Of a stretch of DNA of 7,023 bases, positions 1-7,023 are shown in pieces; position 1 is the stretch's first letter, and every line of letters begins with the position of its first letter. A model generated the notes under the pieces. That model was not told the DNA's origin. It saw nothing but the letters and a program-made list of their open reading frames with translations, and did no database searches. The stretch is from Dehalococcoidales bacterium. Lineage in GTDB: Bacteria; Chloroflexota; Dehalococcoidia; Dehalococcoidales; RBG-16-60-22. The stretch lies in contig JAUVXN010000065.1 in NCBI GenBank assembly GCA_030603605.1, forward strand, positions 1-7,023, read 5' to 3'. The position numbers and the translations under genes were made by a program.

Positions 1-15
1 GGGTGAGGTCAAAAA

Positions 16-2341
<2,326 letters not shown>

Positions 2342-2343
2342 TA

Positions 2344-2769
2344 ATGGCTAGTATCAGACTTGATATCGTTACTGCGGAGCGGTCGGTTTACGCCGAAGAT
2401 GTGGATATGGTTATCGCTCCCGGTGTTGAAGGACAACTGGGAATTTTGCCGCACCATGCCCCTTTGATGACTACATTACAGGCGGGCGAACTGCGGGTAA
2501 AAAAGGGAGGGGAGGAAGTCTCCCTGGCTATTTCTGGTGGCTTCCTTGAAGTGCGACCCGACAGGGTCGTGGTTCTGGCTGATGCTGCGGAGAGGGCCGG
2601 GGAAATTGATATGGCTCGGGCGGAGGAAGCAAAACGCCGGGCTCAAGAGCTACTGGCTGAGAGGCGAGCCCCCGGGATTGATGTGGCTCTAGAAGAAGCG
2701 TCACTGCATCGGGCACTGACCCGCATCAAGGTAGCGGAGAAGGTGAAGAGAAGAAGGCCAAGGGTCTAA
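2344..2769 (+). CDS. atpC: F1 ATP synthase epsilon subunit (AtpC)
   Basis: This 141-residue protein is the small rotor subunit that links gamma to the c-ring and can inhibit ATP hydrolysis. The N-terminal beta-sandwich (about 1-85) shows the family signatures [20 protein letters not shown] (26-45) and [18 protein letters not shown] (63-80). The C-terminal helical hairpin (about 88-135) begins [20 protein letters not shown] (88-93) fits the I/L-D-x-x-R-A motif known for ATP binding in Bacillus epsilon; together with arginines at 123 and 127 it leaves room for ATP-sensitive inhibition, which is inference only. The tail KRRRPRV is basic. AAGGA at 2332-2336, inside the end of atpD, lies 7 nt before the ATG. 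It is the last gene of this rightward operon, because the next genes run toward it from the other strand. Confidence 0.95.
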   Translation: MASIRLDIVTAERSVYAEDVDMVIAPGVEGQLGILPHHAPLMTTLQAGELRVKKGGEEVSLAISGGFLEVRPDRVVVLADAAERAGEIDMARAEEAKRRAQELLAERRAPGIDVALEEASLHRALTRIKVAEKVKRRRPRV

Positions 2770-2813
2770 TCCAGGTCTTCCAAAAAGTAGCGGCTAATTA
2801 AGAAGAGAGCCCT
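2770..2813. other. Short convergent intergenic gap (atpC / khpA)
   Basis: Only 44 bp separate the stop codons of two converging operons. I see no convincing intrinsic terminator: the best candidate is a 4-bp GGCT/AGCC stem (2792-2811) with a 12-nt loop. On the minus strand it is followed, after GCTAC, by a run of five T, which is marginal. Termination here may be Rho-dependent, or transcripts may overlap. Confidence 0.5.
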
Positions 2814-3041
2814 TTAGACAATCTCGAGTCTAACTTTGGTGGCGGCTTTAGCTGCTTTTACCCTGAGCAGGGTGCGTATGGCTTCAGCTATTCGCCCTTG
2901 CTTGCCAATGACTCTTCCTTTATCCTCATCGGCAACCTGTAGCTTAAGCGTTATGCCGTTCTCATCAGTTTCTTCTTCAACTTTCACATCATCAGGTGCA
3001 TCAACGATTGATTTGGCGATGTACTCTACGAGTTCTTTCAT
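2814..3041 (-). CDS. khpA: KH-domain RNA-binding protein KhpA (YlqC family)
   Basis: This 75-residue protein is a single type-II KH domain. The GxxG loop, GKQG at 46-49 inside KGRVIGKQGRIAEAIRTLLR, grips single-stranded RNA, and the acidic stretch VEEETDENG (21-29) precedes the strand leading into it. In Firmicutes, KhpA pairs with KhpB (Jag/EloR) to bind many RNAs and affect cell elongation and division; no KhpB gene is in this window, so that role is only inferred here. Length and sequence match the family throughout. It lies 9 nt downstream of rpsP, the common S16-KH arrangement. The start is well set: AAGGAG (plus-strand 3047-3052) lies 5 nt before the ATG and overlaps the rpsP stop codon, which suggests coupled translation. 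The usual downstream partners rimM and trmD are absent; atpC converges instead. Confidence 0.95.
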   Translation of the reverse strand: MKELVEYIAKSIVDAPDDVKVEEETDENGITLKLQVADEDKGRVIGKQGRIAEAIRTLLRVKAAKAATKVRLEIV

Positions 3042-3050
3042 GTTTTCTCC

Positions 3051-3392
3051 TTACTTGTTTTGGGTTTCTCCTTGCTTGTTTCGGGTTTCTCTTTGCTTGT
3101 TTCGGGTTTCTCTTTGTTTAGTTTCGGGTTTCTCTTTGTTTAGTTTGGGCTTTTCTATAATACCTGCCTTGGTTAGCAATCTGGCAGCGGTATCTGTCGG
3201 TTGAGCCCCTTGCTTTAACCAGTGCAGTGCTTTTTCTTCATTAATAACTACTGTTTCCGGGTCAGTGAGAGGATCATAATGTCCAATGATTTCAATGAAT
3301 GCTCCATCACGGGGTGCTCGGACATCAGCAACAACAAGCCGATAACTTGGCCTCTTCTTGGCACCTACACGTCGTAATCTAATCTTTACCAT
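3051..3392 (-). CDS. rpsP: 30S ribosomal protein S16 with extended repeat tail
   Basis: This 113-residue protein is S16, a primary-type binding protein that helps fold the 5' domain of 16S rRNA in the small subunit. Residues 1-79 are a complete S16: [36 protein letters not shown] (26-41), then [28 protein letters not shown]. The family usually ends near 80-90 residues. Here about 33 further residues (81-113) form a highly charged repetitive tail: [10 protein letters not shown], then RETRNKQ twice, then GETQNK. S16 proteins often have variable, disordered C-terminal extensions, so the tail is compatible with function, but it is coded by a DNA tandem repeat and probably arose recently. It is the first gene of a two-gene leftward operon with khpA and has its own promoter. 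No strong Shine-Dalgarno is visible; a GGA about 6 nt before the ATG is the nearest match. Confidence 0.96.
   Translation of the reverse strand: MVKIRLRRVGAKKRPSYRLVVADVRAPRDGAFIEIIGHYDPLTDPETVVINEEKALHWLKQGAQPTDTAARLLTKAGIIEKPKLNKEKPETKQRETRNKQRETRNKQGETQNK
3054..3158. repeat. 21/22-bp tandem repeat in the 3' end of rpsP
   Basis: On the minus strand the unit is CAAAGAGAAACCCGAAAC plus AAG or TAAA. Copies, in plus coordinates: 3054-3074 (21 bp, diverged), 3075-3095 and 3096-3116 (identical, 21 bp), 3117-3138 (22 bp), and a degenerate copy at about 3139-3158. The core GAGAAACCC occurs four times. The 21-bp copies keep the reading frame; the 22-bp copy does not, so the core is read as Glu-Lys-Pro on one side and as (Arg/Gly)-Glu-Thr on the other. 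Confidence 0.9.
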
Positions 3393-3427
3393 TCTTATCC
3401 AGCCTTTTCCACGTAAATTACCTAAAT

Positions 3428-3456
3428 ATTATGCATCATAGATAGGAGATTGTCAA
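3428..3456 (-). promoter_or_regulatory. Sigma70-type promoter of rpsP-khpA
   Basis: Read on the minus strand, a perfect -35 TTGACA (plus 3456-3451) is separated by 17 bp from the -10 CATAAT (plus 3433-3428), which matches 5 of 6 consensus bases. Transcription should begin near 3421, giving a 5' leader of about 28 nt before the rpsP ATG. The presence of this promoter suggests rpsP is transcribed on its own rather than from an upstream ffh gene. Confidence 0.8.
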
Positions 3457-3472
3457 TGGTAGAAAAACATAG

Positions 3473-3501
3473 TTGTCAGGAGATTGGATTGAGGTTATAA
3501 T
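3473..3501 (+). promoter_or_regulatory. Sigma70-type promoter of the nfi-prfB cluster
   Basis: TTGTCA (3473-3478, 5 of 6 consensus bases) and a perfect TATAAT (3496-3501) are 17 bp apart. The expected start point, about 6-8 bp past the -10, is 3507-3509, which coincides with the GTG start codon of nfi at 3508. The -35 box lies 16 bp from the -35 of the divergent rpsP promoter. Confidence 0.8.
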
Positions 3502-3507
3502 CGGGGT

Positions 3508-4230
3508 GTGAAAATAAAGAGACTGCATAGCTGGCAGGTCAGCACTACTCAGGCTTTAGACATACAACTGGGGTTGGCAGCCAGAGTGTCTAAAGTTAGT
3601 GAGGTTACCACCCCCCGCTTTATTGCTGGTGTGGATATATCGGCAAGCAAAGCACAGGAGATGGCTACTGGCGCTGTGGTTATCTTGAGTTATCCTGAAC
3701 TCAGACTTGTGGAGACAAAAATAGCGAACGAGAAGCTTAACTTTCCTTACATCCCCGGGCTTTTGTCTTTCAGAGAATCGTCATTAGTGCTGGCTGCCTG
3801 TGAAAAGCTTACAATTACTCCTGACCTTATTCTGGTTGATGGTCAGGGACTTGCTCACCCCCGGCGAATGGGTCTTGCCTCTCATCTGGGACTCTTCCTG
3901 AACACACCGACAATTGGTTGCGCCAAGTCCCGACTGTGTGGCAGCCATAAAGTACCCGGGGTTGAGCCAGGTAGTCATGCTGATTTGGTAGATAATGGTG
4001 AGGTTATAGGGGCAGTCCTGCGGACCAAGTTTGGGGTAAGTCCCGTTTATGTTTCTATAGGTCATAAGGTTGACCTCCAAACTGCCATTCACTGGGTGCT
4101 GGAATGCTGTCAGGGCTATCGCTTGCCCGAGCCGGCCCGGCTTGCCCATCTGGCAGCCACAGGCAATTTAGAGCCAGGAAGAGACACAGTGGTGTCTGGA
4201 GCCGGCTATCAGGGGAAACTTTCTGCTTAG
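3508..4230 (+). CDS. nfi: Endonuclease V (deoxyinosine 3' endonuclease)
   Basis: This 240-residue enzyme nicks DNA at the second phosphodiester bond 3' of deoxyinosine, starting repair of deaminated adenine. Bacterial endonuclease V motifs are all present: Asp43 in AGVDIS, the strand-separating wedge PYIPGLLSFRE (80-90) with Glu90, Asp111 in VDGQGLAHPRRMG (110-122) with His117, and Lys140 in IGCAKSRLCG. The C-terminal part SPVYVSIGHKVDL and YRLPEPARLAHLA also matches. Asp43, Glu90 and Asp111 form the metal-binding carboxylate set, so the enzyme should be active. The start is the GTG at 3508: an in-frame TGA at 3490-3492 with no start codon after it rules out anything earlier, and LHSW near residue 7 resembles the N-terminus of the Thermotoga enzyme. 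No usable Shine-Dalgarno exists, and the promoter position suggests a leaderless message. prfB follows after 14 nt. Confidence 0.95.
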   Translation: MKIKRLHSWQVSTTQALDIQLGLAARVSKVSEVTTPRFIAGVDISASKAQEMATGAVVILSYPELRLVETKIANEKLNFPYIPGLLSFRESSLVLAACEKLTITPDLILVDGQGLAHPRRMGLASHLGLFLNTPTIGCAKSRLCGSHKVPGVEPGSHADLVDNGEVIGAVLRTKFGVSPVYVSIGHKVDLQTAIHWVLECCQGYRLPEPARLAHLAATGNLEPGRDTVVSGAGYQGKLSA

Positions 4231-4244
4231 AAGAGTGAGGACAG

Positions 4245-5343
4245 ATGCAGGAGTTAAGAGATAAGCTAGAAGATTTGCGGTCTAGGATTTCTATAGCGCT
4301 GGTGCATCTTTGACATCGCCACCAGAGAAAAAGAAATCGCTAAACTGGAAAAACAATCAGCCCAGCCTGACTTTTGGCTGGACCAGGTTAAGGCGCAGAA
4401 CATTATGCGCCGGTTGGCTGAGCTGAAAAGGGTAGTACAGATATGGCGGGAACTGGAGAAAAGGGTGGCTGATATTACTGAATTAATCTCTCTGACAGAA
4501 GAAGACGCCTCACTTCAGGCGGAGATTCGGGCTGAGATAGAGAAGATAGCTTCCCAGCTTGACGAACTGGAATTCCAGATGGCTTTTGGTGGCGAGTACG
4601 ATGCCAGGAATGCTATTCTGACAGTTCACGCTGGTGCCGGGGGCACGGAGTCTCAGGACTGGGCAGATATGCTGATGAGGATGTATCTTCGCTGGGCTGA
4701 GCGCCGTAGTTATAAGGCAGAGGTATTAGATATTTCTGCAGGCGAAGAGGCTGGAATAAAGAGTGTGGTTATTGGGATTGATGGCGATTATGCCTTTGGC
4801 TACCTGAAATCGGAGCACGGCGTCCATCGACTGGTTCGCCTTTCTCCTTTTGATGCCGACCATGCTCGGCATACTTCCTTTGCCATGGTGGAGGTTATGC
4901 CTGAAGCCCAGGCTGATGTTGATGTTAAGATAGAGCCCGATGATTTGAAGGTTGATGCCTTCCGGTCCAGCGGACCGGGGGGGCAGCATATGCAGAAAAC
5001 AAGCAGTGCCGTCAGGTTGACTCACCTGCCAACCGGGTTGGTGGTTACCTGCCAGAGTGAGCGTTCTCAGTACCAGAATAAAGAAATTGCCTTGAGAATA
5101 CTTCAATCTCGCCTGCTGGAGTTAGAACTGGCTAAGAAAGCTGAGGAAAAAGCTAGGCTTAAAGGGAAACGCATAGCCGCTGGCTGGGGTAACCAGATTA
5201 GAAGTTATGTTCTCCACCCGTATAAAATGGTGAAAGACCACCGAACTGATTATCAGACCGGCAACCCCGAAACGGTGTTGGATGGAGAATTGGATGACTT
5301 CATAACCGCTTATCTCAGGTCTGGCTTAGGTAAAGAAGAATGA
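4245..5343 (+). CDS. prfB: Peptide chain release factor 2 (RF2), +1 frameshifted gene
   Basis: RF2 recognises UAA and UGA in the ribosomal A site and triggers release of the finished protein. The gene is read as 4245-4310 (22 codons), then a +1 shift that skips T4311, then 4312-5343, giving 365 residues, the same length as E. coli RF2. The codon tripeptide Ser-Pro-Phe is at about 200-202 (VRLSPFDADHARHTS), and the catalytic Gly-Gly-Gln is at about 245-247 (SSGPGGQHMQKTSSAVRLTH). SPF identifies RF2 rather than RF1. The N-terminal part after the shift, DIATREKEIAKLEKQSAQPDFW, aligns with family helices, which confirms that both segments belong together. GAGG at 4237-4240 is 4 nt before the ATG. 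A reading that begins at the ATG at 4405 would lose the first 53 residues and is wrong. The stop overlaps the next gene as ATGA. Confidence 0.97.
4301..4314 (+). promoter_or_regulatory. Programmed +1 frameshift site of prfB (CTT TGA C)
   Basis: Codon 22 is CTT (4308-4310), followed by in-frame TGA (4311-4313) and then C. This is the classic RF2 autoregulatory site: when RF2 is scarce, slow termination at UGA lets the Leu-tRNA on CUU slip by one base to UUU, and reading continues at GAC (4312). RF2 thereby limits its own synthesis. The upstream Shine-Dalgarno-like element, AGGGGG in E. coli, is here CTGGTG at the same spacing, with only GGTG (4301-4304) able to pair with the anti-Shine-Dalgarno. 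Confidence 0.93.
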
Positions 5344-6434
5344 TAAAAAAGGTGAGCTTATTAGCCTCAGTTGTTTGTCTGTTTCTGGTTTTATTGAGCC
5401 CCATCTCGGTTCAGGCCAGTGGTGGACTGACAATACTGGGTAAATCGGTTGAAGCAGAGTTTCCTTTAAAGCTTAACTTCAGCCTCTCAGCTGAGAGTGA
5501 TGTCAATATCACTGATGTTCGTCTTCACTATACTGTTGACCGGGTAAGTTTTGCCCAGGTGACCAGCGAGGTCTATATTGAGTTTGTGCCAGCAACTACA
5601 GTTGAAGCGGAATGGGCTTGGGATATGAGGAAAACAGGCGGGTTACCTCCCGGGAGTATCGTAGAGTACTGGTGGGCAGTAGAAGATGCTGGAGGTAATA
5701 GAGCTGAAACCAAACCAGCACGGGTGCAGTTTAATGACACCCGTCATTTGTGGAGCAACTTGACCGAAGGCAAGGTAACCCTGTATTGGCATGAGGGGAA
5801 ACAATCCTTCGCCGAGGAGATAATGACGACGGCTCAGCAGGTATTAGTTCGACTGACTGAGGATACCGGTGCTGAACTGAAAAAGCCGGTGGAGATATAT
5901 ATCTACGCCAGTGCCCAGGATTTACTGGGGGCCATGATTTTTCCTCAGGAATGGACGGGAGGAGTAGCCTTTACCAGATATGGCACTGTTGCCATTGGAA
6001 TACCCCCGGAAAATCTTGACTGGGGGAAGCGGGCGCTGGCTCACGAGTTGACCCATCTGGTTATACATCAGATGACCTTTAATCCCTACAATGACCTGCC
6101 TACCTGGCTTGATGAAGGTCTGGCTATGTATGGTGAGGGGGCGCCGGAGCCAGTATATGCTGCCATTCTCGCTAAGGCAATAGCTGAAGATAGCCTTATC
6201 TCGGTGCGCAGTCTAGCCAGCCCCTTTTCTGCCTATGCCGAGGAAGCCGTTCTCGGCTACGCCCAGAGTTATAGTTTGGTCGAGTTTCTCATTAGTAATT
6301 ACGGGCAGAGCCAGACGTTTGAGTTGTTGAATACCTTCAGTGAAGGTAGCAGCTATGATGGGGCGCTGAACAAGGTTTATGGCTTTGATATGGATGGTCT
6401 GGATAGTCGGTGGCGCCGGTATATCTCGGAGTGA
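5340..6434 (+). CDS. Exported MA-like (gluzincin) metallopeptidase
   Basis: This 364-residue protein is probably a secreted or periplasm-facing zinc peptidase of the Peptidase_MA type. A signal peptide is clear: MIKKVSLLAS, a hydrophobic stretch to about residue 20, and an A-x-A-like site SVQA ending at 26. Residues about 30-132 look like an Ig/fibronectin-type beta domain (LHYTVDR, EYWWAVEDAGGN). The catalytic part holds HELTH at 235-239 (His235, Glu236, His239) and, 20 residues on, the likely third zinc ligand Glu259 in LPTWLDEGLAMYGEG, the gluzincin layout. GYAQSYSLVEFLISNYG (306-322) is typical of this family's helical C-terminal part. There is no lipobox and no second membrane segment, so it should be free or loosely envelope-bound after cleavage. 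The ATG overlaps the prfB stop by 4 nt (ATGA), implying translational coupling. The substrate is unknown. Confidence 0.85.
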   Translation: MIKKVSLLASVVCLFLVLLSPISVQASGGLTILGKSVEAEFPLKLNFSLSAESDVNITDVRLHYTVDRVSFAQVTSEVYIEFVPATTVEAEWAWDMRKTGGLPPGSIVEYWWAVEDAGGNRAETKPARVQFNDTRHLWSNLTEGKVTLYWHEGKQSFAEEIMTTAQQVLVRLTEDTGAELKKPVEIYIYASAQDLLGAMIFPQEWTGGVAFTRYGTVAIGIPPENLDWGKRALAHELTHLVIHQMTFNPYNDLPTWLDEGLAMYGEGAPEPVYAAILAKAIAEDSLISVRSLASPFSAYAEEAVLGYAQSYSLVEFLISNYGQSQTFELLNTFSEGSSYDGALNKVYGFDMDGLDSRWRRYISE

Positions 6435-6445
6435 TGAGCTCGGTT

Positions 6446-6450
6446 GAGGT
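6446..6450 (+). promoter_or_regulatory. Ribosome-binding site favouring the 6458 start of radC
   Basis: GAGGT lies 7 nt upstream of the ATG at 6458. The alternative ATG at 6434 has only GGAG at 6428-6431, 2 nt away, which is too close for normal initiation unless coupled to the preceding stop. Confidence 0.6.
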
Positions 6451-6457
6451 AGTAACA

Positions 6458-7023
6458 ATGGTGAAGAAGTCGTTTACAATTCATGATTTGCCGATTTCGG
6501 AGCGACCTAGAGAAAGGCTGCAAAAGTTTGGGGTAGAAGCTCTTTCGGCTCAGGAGATTTTAGCCCTGATTCTGGGGCGAGGTATTGCCGGTGAATCGGT
6601 GATGGTAACCGCCCAGAGGCTGCTGAGCCAGTTCGGCAGTCTTAAGGGAATTGCTGGCGCCTCGGTGGAGGAGCTGGCTCAGGTGAAGGGCATTGGTGTT
6701 GCCAAAGCATCTCAGATTAAGGCGGCTTTTGAATTGACTAACCGCTTGGAAGGCTATCCAGAGAGCGCCGACAGACCAGTGGTCAAGACCCCTGACGATG
6801 TCACCGGTTTGGTCCAGGGCAGACTAAAGGGTAAAAAGAAGGAATATTTTCTGGCGCTGCTACTGGATACAAGAAATAAATTGATAAGAATGGCAGAAAT
6901 TTCGGTCGGCAGTCTGGATGGCAGCATTGTTCACCCCAGAGAGGTATTCAAGGAGGCGGTATCGGCCAGTGCTGCCTCGGTTATTTTTGTCCATAATCAC
7001 CCCTCGGGCGACACCGAAGCCTC
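6458..7023 (+). CDS. radC: RadC-family JAMM/MPN-domain protein, 3' end outside window
   Basis: The 188 complete codons present cover the N-terminal and most of the catalytic part of a RadC-family protein. FTIHDLPISERPRERLQKFG (6-25) and EALSAQEILALILGRG are the standard opening. A helix-hairpin-helix, VEELAQVKGIGVAKASQIKA (70-89), suggests DNA binding. The JAMM metal motif begins HNHPSGD at 179-185, preceded by ISVGSLDGSIVHPREVFKEA. The distal Asp ligand would lie past the window edge. The biochemical role of the family is unsettled: the DNA-repair name comes from an E. coli mutant later assigned elsewhere, and related proteins occur on mobile elements, although this copy sits among housekeeping genes. 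The start at 6458 is chosen because GAGGT (6446-6450) is 7 nt upstream and the protein then begins as in relatives; an in-frame ATG at 6434, overlapping the previous stop (TGATG), would add 8 residues. The gene is intact as far as seen. Confidence 0.93.
   Translation, partial: MVKKSFTIHDLPISERPRERLQKFGVEALSAQEILALILGRGIAGESVMVTAQRLLSQFGSLKGIAGASVEELAQVKGIGVAKASQIKAAFELTNRLEGYPESADRPVVKTPDDVTGLVQGRLKGKKKEYFLALLLDTRNKLIRMAEISVGSLDGSIVHPREVFKEAVSASAASVIFVHNHPSGDTEA

Noticed and set aside
4..6. TGA that could be the stop codon of atpA
   Set aside because: Too little upstream sequence is present to show the frame or any AtpA residues, so it is not called.
2764..2819. Inverted repeat GTCTAA / TTAGAC flanking the convergent gap
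   Set aside because: Each arm is simply the last Val codon and TAA stop of atpC or khpA. A 6-bp stem with a 44-nt loop is not a credible terminator.
3054..3158. Possible CRISPR array
   Set aside because: The units are directly adjacent with no unique spacers, are only 21-22 bp, and lie within a coding frame. They are a simple tandem repeat.
2836..3204. A 122-codon plus-strand open frame rich in Phe, Leu and Ser
   Set aside because: It lies antisense to khpA and the rpsP repeat tail, both clear genes. Its repetitive Phe/Leu/Ser content is just the complement of the charged S16 repeat, and it matches no family I know.
4311..4313. prfB as a frameshifted pseudogene
   Set aside because: The stop sits exactly in the conserved CTT TGA C recoding context at codon 23, and the rest of RF2 is intact with SPF and GGQ motifs.
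4726..5106. Minus-strand open frame within prfB; similar ones at 162-476, 3784-4149 and 6213-6458
   Set aside because: All are shadows of conserved plus-strand genes, with no recognisable protein features of their own.

Overview
The window is a stretch of ordinary bacterial chromosome with nine protein genes, eight complete and one cut by the right edge. The content is housekeeping: F1 ATP synthase, a ribosomal protein, an RNA-binding KH protein, a release factor and DNA-repair-type proteins. Gene order and protein character (F1 beta variant, small KH protein after S16, an exported MA-like peptidase beside prfB) suggest an anaerobic Chloroflexota lineage such as Dehalococcoidia. That placement is inference from general familiarity and no search could be run.

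Layout. (1) Positions 1-2769, plus strand: the 3' end of an ATP synthase operon, atpG-atpD-atpC, in canonical order with 13-nt and 2-nt gaps. (2) Positions 2814-3392, minus strand: rpsP followed by khpA, converging on atpC across only 44 bp. The rpsP 3' end is a 21/22-bp tandem repeat that gives S16 a charged, low-complexity tail. (3) Positions 3393-3507: a 115-bp divergent intergenic region with two near-consensus sigma70-type promoters, one for rpsP and one for the rightward genes. (4) Positions 3508-7023, plus strand: nfi (endonuclease V), prfB (RF2, requiring +1 programmed frameshifting), an exported MA-like zinc metallopeptidase, and the start of a RadC-family gene. These four are packed with a 14-nt gap, a 4-nt overlap and a 23-nt gap, and are probably cotranscribed.

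How the genes relate. AtpG, AtpD and AtpC are the rotor shaft, catalytic subunit and rotor-associated inhibitory subunit of one F1 motor. RpsP and KhpA are a translation/RNA pair found adjacent in many bacteria. The rightward cluster mixes DNA repair (Nfi, RadC family), translation termination (RF2) and an envelope protease, so it looks like a positional operon rather than one pathway.

No undescribed multi-gene system is visible. The points most worth checking are small-scale: the S16 tail repeat, which is read in two frames and may derive from the rpsP stop/khpA ribosome-binding site; an nfi promoter placed so that the mRNA should start at the GTG codon; and a prfB frameshift site whose upstream Shine-Dalgarno-like stimulator is weak.
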